Assembly: GCA_026002855.1 (NCBI GenBank)
Contig: BPGD01000001.1
Coordinates: 1,329,972-1,393,971 of the forward strand
DNA from: Bryobacteraceae bacterium
Lineage (GTDB): Bacteria > Acidobacteriota > Terriglobia > Bryobacterales > Bryobacteraceae
Length of the DNA: 64,000 nt
Reading direction: 5' to 3'
Every line of letters begins with the position of its first letter. Position 1 is the stretch's first letter. Below are positions 9,496-17,875 of the stretch, in pieces. The notes beneath the pieces are model-generated. The model had not been told where the DNA came from, made no database searches, and saw only the letters and a program-made list of their open reading frames with translations. The position numbers and the translations under genes are program-made.

Positions 9496-10095
9496 TCAAG
9501 GCCCCTCCTTGCGTCCGGTGGCCGGTGCCGCGCCCGCCGGCGCCCGCTGAAGCTTCTCCAGATCCGCCACCAGCTGCCGCGTGATCTTTTCGGCCACGTC
9601 GGCGCTTGCCGAACGGAACTTCGCCCCCTGGCTCTCCTGCGTGGTCGACCACAGCACGTCGCCGTCCCGCGCGACAATGCGAACACTGGCCGAAGCCTCG
9701 TGCCGCCGCTCCTGGATGCGCACGCTCTCACTGTCGTTCACCCCGGCGCCGAGCGCGCCATAGACACGGTTCCGCACGCCCGTGCCCCGGCCACCACTCA
9801 CGTTCGACCGCGCCCCCACGGCCTCGCCGGACTGAAACACGTCCGTGTAGACGAGATCTTCAGCCGAGCCGCGCAGCACCGCATCGGCCCGGTCTGGATT
9901 CTCCGTGATGACAAACAGGCCCGTGCGCTGGAGGCTCGCGATGACCATGTCGCGGATCTGGGCCGCGCCCTCCCCGCCGCCAAAGCGATCCACATAAAGG
10001 CGCCGCACCCGGGCCAGCCGCGCTCCCAGGTCCTCGTCCGGCGACTCGGGAGGACCGCAAACGGCCATTGCCATCAGGAGCCAGGCCGCCGTCAT
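9496..10095 (-). CDS. Small exported protein of unknown function
   Basis: A 199-residue protein with a short hydrophobic N-terminus (MTAAWLLMAMAVCGPPE) that looks like a signal peptide. The middle reads VRRLYVDRFGGGEGAAQIRD, then MVIASLQRTGLFVITENPDRADAVLRG, followed by strands ending in EKITRQLVADLEKLQ. This resembles small periplasmic proteins that raise multi-copy alpha/beta units for outer-membrane assembly (CsgG-like style), but I do not recognise a named family. Its ATG overlaps the stop of the preceding exported protein (ATGA at 10095-10092), so the two are a translationally coupled pair. Confidence 0.7.
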   Translation of the reverse strand: MTAAWLLMAMAVCGPPESPDEDLGARLARVRRLYVDRFGGGEGAAQIRDMVIASLQRTGLFVITENPDRADAVLRGSAEDLVYTDVFQSGEAVGARSNVSGGRGTGVRNRVYGALGAGVNDSESVRIQERRHEASASVRIVARDGDVLWSTTQESQGAKFRSASADVAEKITRQLVADLEKLQRAPAGAAPATGRKEGP

Positions 10096-10559
10096 CCCTT
10101 GCCCGCCTTTCTGGCTTCTTCATCCATATAGGTCACCCGCAGCCCGGTGCGCGCTTCCAGGCTCACCAGCATCGCCCGGATCGCGTCCTTGTCCACGCGC
10201 AGCAGCAGCGCCTCCTGGCGGCCATCTTCGGTCTGGTACCCGATGGCCAGATAGTGCGCCCGTTTCTTGCTCAGGATCAGCAGGGGCGAAATCAGGATCG
10301 CCTCCAGCAGCCTCCGGTCGACCCGCTGCCCGTACTCGAGCAGATTGATCCGCTCATACGGGATCCGCACGACGCTCTTCTTCGTGGCGAAGACCAGCGA
10401 CACCGGGTCGGCGGCCGAAAGCCGCCCGCGCAGGCCGGCCTCAAGCGACGCAAGCGTCCCGCCGACATACTCGGCCGCCGCCCCCGGATCGGCGGCAGGG
10501 GCGCACACGGAGAACAGGGCCATGCCCGCCGCGACCGACACTGCCACAAGGGCCCGCAT
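10092..10559 (-). CDS. Exported protein with a PH-like fold, unknown function
   Basis: 155 residues from MRALVAVSVAAGMALFSVCA, a clear signal peptide ending near APAAD. The frame is open further upstream to 10655, but that stretch is Arg-rich and unlike a protein start. The mature part is strand-rich (VSLVFATKKSVVRIPYERIN, AHYLAIGYQTEDGRQEALLL) and ends in a helix (KDAIRAMLVSLEARTGLRV). That order resembles bacterial PH-like domains that read as V-x-I-P-Y-x-x-I. No catalytic motif. Coupled to the next gene by a 4-nt overlap. Confidence 0.7.
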   Translation of the reverse strand: MRALVAVSVAAGMALFSVCAPAADPGAAAEYVGGTLASLEAGLRGRLSAADPVSLVFATKKSVVRIPYERINLLEYGQRVDRRLLEAILISPLLILSKKRAHYLAIGYQTEDGRQEALLLRVDKDAIRAMLVSLEARTGLRVTYMDEEARKAGKG

Positions 10560-10690
10560 CGCAGTCCGCAAAACATGTGCCGGCCGCGCCTGAAAACTCT
10601 CACCCAAAATCGTCCTCCCGCGGGCGCTTGTCTCGCCGCGGCGGCCGTGAAACAATCATCACAGACCCCGCCCTGCCCGGGAGAAGATCC

Positions 10691-12223
10691 GTGATCGTTC
10701 CAGAAATCGAGCCGGCATCAACGCCGGCCAACCGCGTCATCCTGCTCCACCCGGACGATGACATCGCCATCGCCCGCGTGCCGCTCGAGCCCGGGCAGAC
10801 TGTCGCCGCCGGCGGCACGGAGATCGTCGTCCGCCAGCCGGTGCCGGCCGGCCACAAGGTGGCGCTGCGGCCGCTTGCGCCCGGCGCGCGCGTCCGCCGC
10901 TACGGCCAGGCGATTGGCACGGTTTCGGCCCCCATCGCCCCGGGCGAGCATGTCCACGTGCACAATCTTTCCTTCGACGATAGCTCGCGCCAGTACCGCT
11001 TCCCCGCCGAAGAGCGCGCCCTGCCGCCGGCCCCGGCCGAAGTTCCGGTGTTTCTCGGCTACCCGCGCGCCGACGGGCGCGCCGGCACCCGCAACTACGT
11101 TGCCGTCGCCGCCGCTTCCAACTGTGCCTCGCACGTCGCGCAGCTTGTGGCCGACCATTTCCGCGGGGTTACGCTGCCGGAAAACGTGGACGGCGTGGCC
11201 GCCTTCCCGCACGCCGACGGCTGCGGCCACTCGATCGGCCCGGACACCGAGCAGCTCCACCGCGTTTTGCGCGGCGTGATTGACCATCCGAACGTCGGCG
11301 GCGCCGTCCTCATCGGGCTAGGCTGCGAAATCAACCAGATCGGCCGCTATCTCGACGAACTGCCCCGCGAGCGGCTGGAAGGATTCACGCTTCAGGAGAC
11401 GGGCGGCACGCCTGCCACCGTCGAGGCAGGCATCCGTGCCGTTGAGCGGCACATCGAACGGCTCGCCGCCATGCGGCGCACGCCGGCGCCCGCCTCAAAG
11501 CTGGTGCTTGGGCTCAATTGCGGCGGGTCGGACTCCTTCAGCGGCATCACCGCCAACCCGGCCCTGGGCGTCTGCTCGGATCTGCTGGCGCAAATCGGGG
11601 CCACGGCCGTGCTGGCCGAAACGCCGGAGATCTTTGGCGCCGAACATCTGCTGGTTGAGCGCGCCCGCTCGCGCGAGGTCGCCGAAAAGCTGCTCGAGAT
11701 GGTCGCCTCCTACAGGGCCTATCTGGCCCGCTTTGGCGGCTCTTTTGACGACAACCCCTCGCCGGGCAACAAGGAGGGCGGGCTGACCAACATCGTCGAG
11801 AAATCGCTGGGCGCGGTGGCCAAGGGCGGCACGCTCCCCCTGATGGAGGTCGTCGACTACGGCGAACGCGTGCACGGGCCGGGCCTCGTCTTCATGAACA
11901 CGCCCGGCTACGACCCCGTGTCGCTGGCCGGTCTTGCCGCCGGCGGGGTCAACGTGATCGCCTTCACCACCGGGCGCGGCTCGGCCATCGGTTTCCCCAC
12001 GATTCCCGTCATCAAGATCAGCTCCAACTCGGCGCTGTTTGCCCGCATGCGCGCCAACATCGACCTCGACGCCGGCCCCATCGCCTCCGGCGCGGCCACG
12101 GTGGACGAGATCGGCCGCCGCATCTTCGATCTCCTGCTCGAGGTCGCCTCGGGCCGCCGCACCGCCAGCGAGCTTCACGGCCACCGCGAGTTCGTCCCCT
12201 GGCGCATTGGCCCGGTATTGTGA
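10691..12223 (+). CDS. Altronate dehydratase family protein (UxaA-like)
   Basis: A 510-residue lyase. An N-terminal SAF domain (about residues 10-95) is joined to the large UxaA catalytic domain starting at GYPRADGRAGTRNYVAVAA. Family members dehydrate D-altronate or galactarate-type acids to 2-keto-3-deoxy sugar acids with a metal cofactor. Conserved Cys and His residues (ASNCASHV, HADGCGHS, LNCGGSDSFSG) are present. The start is GTG at 10691 with GGGAGA upstream; the frame opens at 10577 but there is no signal there. The KduD-like dehydrogenase 37 nt downstream fits a 2-keto-3-deoxygluconate pathway, so D-altronate is the best substrate guess; galactarate is the alternative. Confidence 0.85.
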   Translation: MIVPEIEPASTPANRVILLHPDDDIAIARVPLEPGQTVAAGGTEIVVRQPVPAGHKVALRPLAPGARVRRYGQAIGTVSAPIAPGEHVHVHNLSFDDSSRQYRFPAEERALPPAPAEVPVFLGYPRADGRAGTRNYVAVAAASNCASHVAQLVADHFRGVTLPENVDGVAAFPHADGCGHSIGPDTEQLHRVLRGVIDHPNVGGAVLIGLGCEINQIGRYLDELPRERLEGFTLQETGGTPATVEAGIRAVERHIERLAAMRRTPAPASKLVLGLNCGGSDSFSGITANPALGVCSDLLAQIGATAVLAETPEIFGAEHLLVERARSREVAEKLLEMVASYRAYLARFGGSFDDNPSPGNKEGGLTNIVEKSLGAVAKGGTLPLMEVVDYGERVHGPGLVFMNTPGYDPVSLAGLAAGGVNVIAFTTGRGSAIGFPTIPVIKISSNSALFARMRANIDLDAGPIASGAATVDEIGRRIFDLLLEVASGRRTASELHGHREFVPWRIGPVL

Positions 12224-12260
12224 GCATTTTGTTTGAAACGAGACATGGAGATTCTGTTCG

Positions 12261-13031
12261 ATGTCCGTGCTTGACCTCTTCCGTCTGGATGGCAAGCTCG
12301 CCCTGGTCACCGGCTGCCGCCGCGGCATCGGGCTGGCCATCGCCGAAGCGCTCGCCCAGGCGGGCGCCGACATCATTGGCGTCAGCCGCTCGCTGGAGGA
12401 CGCGGATTCCGAGGCGGAACGCCGCGTCCGCGCCTGCGGCCGCCGCTTCCACGGCTTCCGCTGCGACCTGGCCGACCGCGCCGCGCTGAAAGGGCTGCTG
12501 GCGCGCCTGGCCGGCGAGTTGCCGCCGGTCGACATCCTCGTCAACAACGCTGGCATCATCCGCCGCGCGCCCGCCGCCGCCCATCCGGACGAGGACTGGG
12601 ACGCCGTCCTCGCCGCCAATCTCACCGCCCCGTGGATCCTCGCCCGCGAAATCGGCCGCACGATGCTCGAGCGGGGATCGGGCAAGATCATTTTCCTCGC
12701 CTCGTTGCTCTCCTTCCAGGGCGGCATTCTTGTGCCGTCCTATGCGGCCAGCAAGGGCGGCGTCGCCCAACTCGTCAAGGCGCTCGCCAACGAGTGGGCC
12801 CCGCGCGGCGTCAACGTCAACGCCATCGCCCCGGGCTACATCGCCACCGACAACACCGCGGCGCTCCGCGCCGACCCCGAACGGCGCCGCGCCATCCTGG
12901 AACGGATCCCTGCCGGCCGCTGGGGCGAACCCGCCGACCTGGCCGGCGCCGCCGTGTTTCTGGCCTCGCGCGCCTCGGACTATGTCCACGGCGCCATCCT
13001 CGTGGTCGATGGCGGCTGGATGGGACGCTGA
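12261..13031 (+). CDS. kduD: Short-chain dehydrogenase, KduD-like (2-deoxy-D-gluconate 3-dehydrogenase)
   Basis: A 256-residue classical SDR. It has the nucleotide-binding TGCRRGIG motif, NNAG at about 94-97, the catalytic Ser in FLASLLSFQGG, and the YAASK active site. The opening MSVLDLFRLDGKLALVTG is typical of KduD, which interconverts 5-keto-4-deoxyuronate-derived diketide sugars and 2-keto-3-deoxygluconate in pectin and uronate breakdown. Its position right after the UxaA-like gene supports this. Other SDRs of sugar-acid metabolism cannot be excluded. Confidence 0.85.
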   Translation: MSVLDLFRLDGKLALVTGCRRGIGLAIAEALAQAGADIIGVSRSLEDADSEAERRVRACGRRFHGFRCDLADRAALKGLLARLAGELPPVDILVNNAGIIRRAPAAAHPDEDWDAVLAANLTAPWILAREIGRTMLERGSGKIIFLASLLSFQGGILVPSYAASKGGVAQLVKALANEWAPRGVNVNAIAPGYIATDNTAALRADPERRRAILERIPAGRWGEPADLAGAAVFLASRASDYVHGAILVVDGGWMGR

Positions 13032-13075
13032 TCCCCGCGCCGGGATAGGATGTTTCTGCGCCTGGTGGATCGACG

Positions 13076-14191
13076 ATGAACGCCCTCACCCGCCGCCTCT
13101 TCACCGCGGCCTCGGCCGCCGCGCCCGCCGCGCTCGCCCAGCCCGGCCCGATGAACCCGTTGCCGCGCTGGCGCGGCTTCAACCTGCTGGATCTGTTCCA
13201 GGCCCTGCCGCTCAAGCCCGAGGCCGCGCCCCGGCCCGTCACTGAAGACGAACTGCGCTGGATCCGCGACTGGGGCTTCAACTTCCTGCGCATTCCGATG
13301 GACTACTGGTTCTGGATCGACTCGGACTGGCGCCGCACGCGCCGCCTCCTGCCCGACGAGACCTTCCAGATCCGCGAGTCCGCCTTTGACCCCATTGACC
13401 GCCTCGTCGTGCTCGGCCAGAAATACGGTCTTCACGTGTCGCTGAATTTTCATCGCGCGCCCGGCTACTGCGTCAACAACCCGGAGCGCGAACCCTTTGT
13501 GCTCTGGTCCGACCCGCGCGCCGAAGAGGCGTTCGTCTATCACTGGTCCTTCTTCGCCCGCCGCTACCGCGGCGTGCCCGCCTGGGCGCTCAGTTTCAAC
13601 CTGCTGAACGAGGCCCCCGGGGCGCGCGAGGGCTACATGGACCGCGAGGACTACGTCCGCGTGATGCTCCGCGCGACGAACGCGATCCGGGCCATCAGCC
13701 CGGACCGGCTGATCCTGATCGACGGGCTGCGCTACGGCAATGAAGTCGTGTATGAAATGATCTGGACGCGCGTGGCGCAGTCGGTGCACGCCTACACGCC
13801 CATGGGGATCTCGCATTACCGCGCCGCGTGGGTGGACCGCCGGCTGGACTTTCCCGAGCCGCAGTGGCCGCTGCGCCGGCCGGACGGCTCGGTGGAGTTC
13901 GGCCGCGAGCATCTCGCAAAACTCTACGCGCCCTGGGGCGAACTGGTGCGGCAGGGCATCGGCGTGCACTGCGGCGAGGCGGGTTGCTACAACCGCACGC
14001 CCCACGCCGTGTTCCTCGCCTGGATGGAAGACGTGCTTGACATTCTTCAGGGCCACGGCATCGGCTGGGCCCTGTGGAACTTCCGCGGGCCCTTCGGCCT
14101 GCTCGACAGCGGCCGCGCCGACGTCGCCTACGAAGACTGGCACGGAGCGAAACTCGACCGCCGCCTGCTCGACCTGCTTCAGCGCTACTAA
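13076..14191 (+). CDS. Exported glycoside hydrolase family 5-type enzyme
   Basis: A 371-residue secreted hydrolase. The N-terminus MNALTRRLFTAASAAAPAAL has twin arginines and a hydrophobic stretch, suggesting Tat export. The (beta/alpha)8 GH5 features follow: WRGFNLLDLF, FNFLRIPMDYWFW, the acid/base Glu in SFNLLNEAPG (about residue 180) and the likely nucleophile in VHCGEAGCYN (about residue 305). GH5 enzymes cleave beta-glucans, mannans and related glycosides; the exact substrate is not evident. It follows the uronate genes by 44 nt and may feed them from plant polysaccharide. Confidence 0.85.
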   Translation: MNALTRRLFTAASAAAPAALAQPGPMNPLPRWRGFNLLDLFQALPLKPEAAPRPVTEDELRWIRDWGFNFLRIPMDYWFWIDSDWRRTRRLLPDETFQIRESAFDPIDRLVVLGQKYGLHVSLNFHRAPGYCVNNPEREPFVLWSDPRAEEAFVYHWSFFARRYRGVPAWALSFNLLNEAPGAREGYMDREDYVRVMLRATNAIRAISPDRLILIDGLRYGNEVVYEMIWTRVAQSVHAYTPMGISHYRAAWVDRRLDFPEPQWPLRRPDGSVEFGREHLAKLYAPWGELVRQGIGVHCGEAGCYNRTPHAVFLAWMEDVLDILQGHGIGWALWNFRGPFGLLDSGRADVAYEDWHGAKLDRRLLDLLQRY

Positions 14192-14336
14192 ACGCCGGCC
14201 AGGCGAACCGGGAAAGACCTGCGGTATCGTTTTGCGCTAGGGAGCCACGGCTGCAGCGGCCCACGAGAGCGAGCAAGAGCGGCCTCCATCACGCTGCATG
14301 TGCCGCGCAGGATCATCCAGCCTTCGCACATATGCG

Positions 14337-14364
14337 AAAAGGGCGCCCCCGCGCGGGAGCGCCC
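14337..14364 (-). terminator. Intrinsic terminator after ahcY
   Basis: On the minus strand a GC-rich hairpin, GGGCGCTCCC-GCGC-GGGGGCGCCC (one T-G pair), is followed by TTTT. It begins 22 nt after the ahcY stop. Confidence 0.75.
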
Positions 14365-14385
14365 TCCCGTCAACCTGGCCGTTGT

Positions 14386-15816
14386 TCAGTACCGGTAGTG
14401 ATCAGGCTTGTAGGGCCCCTCCACCGGCACGCCAATGTAGCTGGCCTGCTTCTCGGTCAGCCGCGTCAGCTTTACCCCGATCTTGTCCAAATGCAGCCGC
14501 GCCACCTCTTCGTCCAGCTTCTTCGGCAGCATGTAGACGCCCGGCTTGTAGACGTCGCGGTTCTTCCACAGGTCCATCTGCGCCAGCACCTGGTTGCTGA
14601 ACGACGTCGACATCACAAAGCTCGGATGGCCGGTCGCGCAGCCCAGGTTCACCAGCCGCCCCTCGGCCAGCACGTAAATCTGGTGCCCGTCCGGGAACGT
14701 GTAGCAGTCCACCTGCGGCTTGATGTTCTTCCGGATCACGCCCGGCGCCGCGTTCAGCCGGTCCACCTGAATCTCGTTGTCAAAGTGGCCGATGTTGCAC
14801 ACGATCGCCTGGTCTTTCATCTTCTCCATGTGCTCCAGCGTGATCACGTCGCAATTGCCCGTCGCCGTCACATAGATGTCCGCCTTGCCCAGCGTCTCCT
14901 CGATCGTCGTTACCTCATAGCCTTCCATCGCCGCCTGCAACGCACAGATCGGGTCGATCTCGGTCACGATCACGCGCGCCCCGAACGCCCGCAGCGACTG
15001 CGCCGAGCCCTTGCCCACTTCCCCATAACCGCACACCACCGCCACCTTGCCCGCCACCATCACGTCCATCGCCCGCTTCAGCCCGTCGGCCAGCGACTCG
15101 CGGCACCCATACAGGTTGTCGAACTTCGACTTCGTCACCGAGTCGTTCACGTTGATCGCCGGCACCAGCAGCCGGCCCTCCTGGTGCATCTTGTACAGCC
15201 GGTGAACTCCCGTCGTCGTCTCTTCGCTCACGCCCTTCCACTCGGCCACCATCTCATGCCACCGCCGCGGGTTCTCTGCGTAAATCCGCTTCAGCAGGTC
15301 CTTGATCACCTGCTCTTCCTTCGACTCCGAAGGCTGGTGCACCCAGTCCGATCCCTCTTCCAGCTCATAGCCCTTGTGGATCAGCAGCGTCGCGTCGCCG
15401 CCATCGTCCACCACAAGCTGCGGCCCCTTGCCGCCGGCGTGCGACAGCGCCATGTACGTGCACCACCAGTAGTCCTCCAGCGTCTCGCCCTTCCAGGCAA
15501 ACACCGGAATGCCCGCCGCCGCAATCGCCGCCGCCGCGTGGTCCTGGGTCGAAAAGATGTTGCACGATGCCCACCGCACCGTCGCCCCCAGCTCCACCAG
15601 CGTCTCAATCAGCACCGCCGTCTGGATCGTCATGTGCAGCGAGCCGCTGATCCGCACCCCGTCCAGCGGCTTCTCCGCTGCGTACTTCCGCCGCAGCGCC
15701 ATCAGGCCCGGCATCTCCGCCTCGGCAATCGTGATCTCCTTCCGCCCCCACTCGGCTAGGCGGATGTCAGCCACCTTGTACGGCAAAGTCTCCGGCTTCA
15801 TCACCCCACTGCTCAT
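14386..15816 (-). CDS. ahcY: Adenosylhomocysteinase
   Basis: A 476-residue NAD-dependent enzyme that splits S-adenosylhomocysteine into adenosine and homocysteine, relieving inhibition of methyltransferases. Motifs are complete: [17 protein letters not shown] near the N-terminus, [16 protein letters not shown], the NAD Rossmann loop [15 protein letters not shown], and the C-terminal PDHYRY tail that enters the neighbouring subunit. Length is that of the common bacterial form. ATG with AGGAG 9 nt upstream. A perfect TATAAT for this gene is part of the palindromic control region shared with the divergent sahR-like gene. Confidence 0.97.
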   Translation of the reverse strand: MSSGVMKPETLPYKVADIRLAEWGRKEITIAEAEMPGLMALRRKYAAEKPLDGVRISGSLHMTIQTAVLIETLVELGATVRWASCNIFSTQDHAAAAIAAAGIPVFAWKGETLEDYWWCTYMALSHAGGKGPQLVVDDGGDATLLIHKGYELEEGSDWVHQPSESKEEQVIKDLLKRIYAENPRRWHEMVAEWKGVSEETTTGVHRLYKMHQEGRLLVPAINVNDSVTKSKFDNLYGCRESLADGLKRAMDVMVAGKVAVVCGYGEVGKGSAQSLRAFGARVIVTEIDPICALQAAMEGYEVTTIEETLGKADIYVTATGNCDVITLEHMEKMKDQAIVCNIGHFDNEIQVDRLNAAPGVIRKNIKPQVDCYTFPDGHQIYVLAEGRLVNLGCATGHPSFVMSTSFSNQVLAQMDLWKNRDVYKPGVYMLPKKLDEEVARLHLDKIGVKLTRLTEKQASYIGVPVEGPYKPDHYRY

Positions 15817-15836
15817 CGGCTCTCTCTCCTGGCTGG

Positions 15837-15870
15837 ATTATATCGTTCCATCACGATACGTTGATATAAT
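15837..15870. promoter_or_regulatory. Palindromic divergent promoter/operator between ahcY and the SahR-like gene
   Basis: The two genes are 69 bp apart. The 8-bp outer arms ATTATATC (15837-15844) and GATATAAT (15863-15870) each contain a perfect TATAAT -10 box: minus strand 15842-15837 for ahcY and plus strand 15865-15870 for the regulator. An inner inverted repeat ATCGT-TCCATC-ACGAT lies at 15842-15857 (ATCGT 15842-15846, ACGAT 15853-15857). Protein bound to this element would cover both promoters. The -35 boxes are poor, suggesting reliance on regulation. Confidence 0.7.
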
Positions 15871-15885
15871 GCCAGACAACACCCC

Positions 15886-16815
15886 ATGGCGTCAATCCTG
15901 CGCGCGATGAAGATCCTCGCCGACCCCACCCGGGTCCGCATCGTACGCCTCCTCGCCCGCGAAGAGCTCGCCGTGGCCGAATTGCAGGAGATCCTCTCTC
16001 TTGGCCAGAGCACCCTCAGTTCCCATCTCGCGCAGCTCCGCCAGGCGGGCCTCGTCGAGGATCGCAAGGCCGGAAAGAACGTCCGCTACAGCCTGCGGCG
16101 GCCGATGCCCGCTCCGCTGGAGGCGGCCCTGGAGGCGGCTGCGGCAGAGCTGCCCGAAACCCGCCGCGACGCCGAAATGCTTGCCTTAATTCTCGAAAAA
16201 AGGCGCGAAAAAACCCGCGCATTTTTCGACGAGTTGGCCGGCAAATTCGGCCGCCACTGGATGCCCGGCCGCTCCTGGCGCGCCGTCGCCGAAGCGCTGC
16301 TCGCGCTTCTACCGCCGCTCGAGGTCGCCGACCTCGGCGCCGGCGAGGGAGCGGTGGCGTTCCTGCTGGCGCGCCGCGCCCGCCGCGTCATCGCCGTCGA
16401 CAGCTCCCCGCAGATGGTCGAATATGGCCGGCGTCTGGCTGCCGAGCGCGGCGTTGCCAACGTCGAATACCGTCTCGGGGATCTCGAATCGCTCCCGATT
16501 GAAGACGCTTTGCTCGACGCCGCCGTCTTCTCGCAGTCCCTCCATCATGCCCAGCATCCGGACCGCGCCATCGCCGAAGCGCGCCGCGTGCTGCGCCCAG
16601 GCGGCCGCGTCGTCGTCATCGACCTCAACCGCCACAACCGCGAAGAGGCGCGCGAACTCTACGCCGACGAATGGCTCGGATTCTCTGAAGTGGACCTGCG
16701 GGGCTTTCTCCGCCAGGCGGGCTTCGAGTCCATCGAAACGGCTCTCATCTGGCGGGATGAACAGCCGCCCCACTTCGAAACCGTCTTCGCTACCGCGGTC
16801 AGACCGCTACAATGA
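15886..16815 (+). CDS. sahR: ArsR-family regulator fused to a SAM-dependent methyltransferase domain (SahR-like)
   Basis: 309 residues. Residues 1-75 form an ArsR winged helix: MKILADPTRVRIVRLLAREE, AVAELQEIL, then GQSTLSSHLAQLRQAGLV. From about residue 110 a class I methyltransferase fold follows, with motif I VADLGAGEG (147-155) and later LDAAVFSQSLHH and LRPGGRVVVIDLN. In Proteobacteria the SahR regulator has this domain order, senses S-adenosylhomocysteine and controls ahcY and methionine genes. The divergent ahcY next door makes the same role likely. The ATG has no Shine-Dalgarno and lies about 9 nt after the expected transcription start, so the mRNA is nearly leaderless. An uncharacterised ArsR-methyltransferase of other specificity is the alternative. 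Confidence 0.82.
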   Translation: MASILRAMKILADPTRVRIVRLLAREELAVAELQEILSLGQSTLSSHLAQLRQAGLVEDRKAGKNVRYSLRRPMPAPLEAALEAAAAELPETRRDAEMLALILEKRREKTRAFFDELAGKFGRHWMPGRSWRAVAEALLALLPPLEVADLGAGEGAVAFLLARRARRVIAVDSSPQMVEYGRRLAAERGVANVEYRLGDLESLPIEDALLDAAVFSQSLHHAQHPDRAIAEARRVLRPGGRVVVIDLNRHNREEARELYADEWLGFSEVDLRGFLRQAGFESIETALIWRDEQPPHFETVFATAVRPLQ

Positions 16816-17033
16816 CCACCCGATTCGGCCGCACCGCTGGAAATCCTGCCTCGGAAGGCCGCGAGAGGAAGCGGCCCTGACGCCGCCCAATCCCTCGTCC
16901 TGACCCAGGCGCCCGCTGATTTCGCTTGCCCTGGCAGGCGGGCGTCCTTCGCGGCTCTGAAGGTTTCTTCCTGGCTGCAAGAGGGACGCCGAAACGATGC
17001 GATGGCAGGCCGGCCGGTGCTGTTCAATCCGTC

Positions 17034-17816
17034 TTACGGAAAGGGCCGGCGCGTGATGCGCGGACCCTGTTGCTGCTGCGCGCCCCGCGGAGGAATGATG
17101 CCGGGCGCGGAGGCGGCTGCGGGCAGCCCTTCCAGCTCGGCCTCGTCGAATTTCAGCGTCCGGTCGAGCACCATCTCGACGGTGGTTCCGCGTTCGAGCA
17201 TTGCGTCCGGACCACGGGTCAACAGCACGCCCACCAGGCCGGCAGCGGCGCCGGCAGCGGCCCCGATGCCCGCACCCTTGCCGGTGCGCGTGGCCACGCC
17301 GCCGATCATCGTGCCCCAGCCGGCGGCCTCGCCCACCTTCACCGCATCGCCGGTCTTGTTCGACTCGCCTTCCACCTTGCCCTCGGTGCGGTCAACGCGG
17401 CCGGGATTGGCGGCATCGAGCGAGTGCACGCTGGCGCGGAAGTCCCGCGTGACTCCATTCGGCAGGGTGAGCGAGTCAAAGCGGATGTAGAGTTCAGCCC
17501 GGCCCTTCACCTTGCCGCCGCGTTTCACCTCTGTCACCGTGCCGGTGACGTAGGACCCTGGCGGGATGACGATGCGCCCGCCGGCCAGAATCGGGAACGC
17601 GGTCTGCAAATACACGCGGTCGCCCACGGCGGCCGTCTTTGTGCTTACACTGTTGACGAGCTGGAGTGGGATCTTCGTTCCCTCGGGCACGGTGTAAACG
17701 CGCTTGCCGGAGGGTTCCGGCTGCGGTTTGCTCTCCTCCTGTGCCGCGGGCCATTGGGCGGCGAACACCGCCACGGCGGCCCATAGCAACCCACCGAAGA
17801 TGATGCCGGGCTTCAC
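17034..17816 (-). CDS. Exported protein with a TrbI-like strand domain and glycine zipper
   Basis: 260 residues from GTG at 17816, which has GGGAGG 4 nt upstream. The frame runs on to 18002 without support. The signal peptide is MKPGIIFGGLLWAAVAVFAA. The mature part starts with YTVPEGTKIPLQLVNSVSTK and VGDRVYLQTAFPIL, a beta domain similar in style to the C-terminus of TrbI/VirB10-type proteins. It then has a Gly/Ala-rich zipper (GKGAGIGAAAGAAAGLVG) that could insert in membrane, and a Pro/Gln-rich tail. No catalytic residues. Probably an envelope protein; function unknown. The 218 bp between this gene and the SahR-like gene (convergent) show no clear feature. Confidence 0.75.
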   Translation of the reverse strand: MKPGIIFGGLLWAAVAVFAAQWPAAQEESKPQPEPSGKRVYTVPEGTKIPLQLVNSVSTKTAAVGDRVYLQTAFPILAGGRIVIPPGSYVTGTVTEVKRGGKVKGRAELYIRFDSLTLPNGVTRDFRASVHSLDAANPGRVDRTEGKVEGESNKTGDAVKVGEAAGWGTMIGGVATRTGKGAGIGAAAGAAAGLVGVLLTRGPDAMLERGTTVEMVLDRTLKFDEAELEGLPAAASAPGIIPPRGAQQQQGPRITRRPFP

Positions 17817-17875
17817 AGCGCCTCCCTTCTTCAGGCTAAACCCGATGGGCCGGAAAGAACAGCCCAAAGGGTTCG

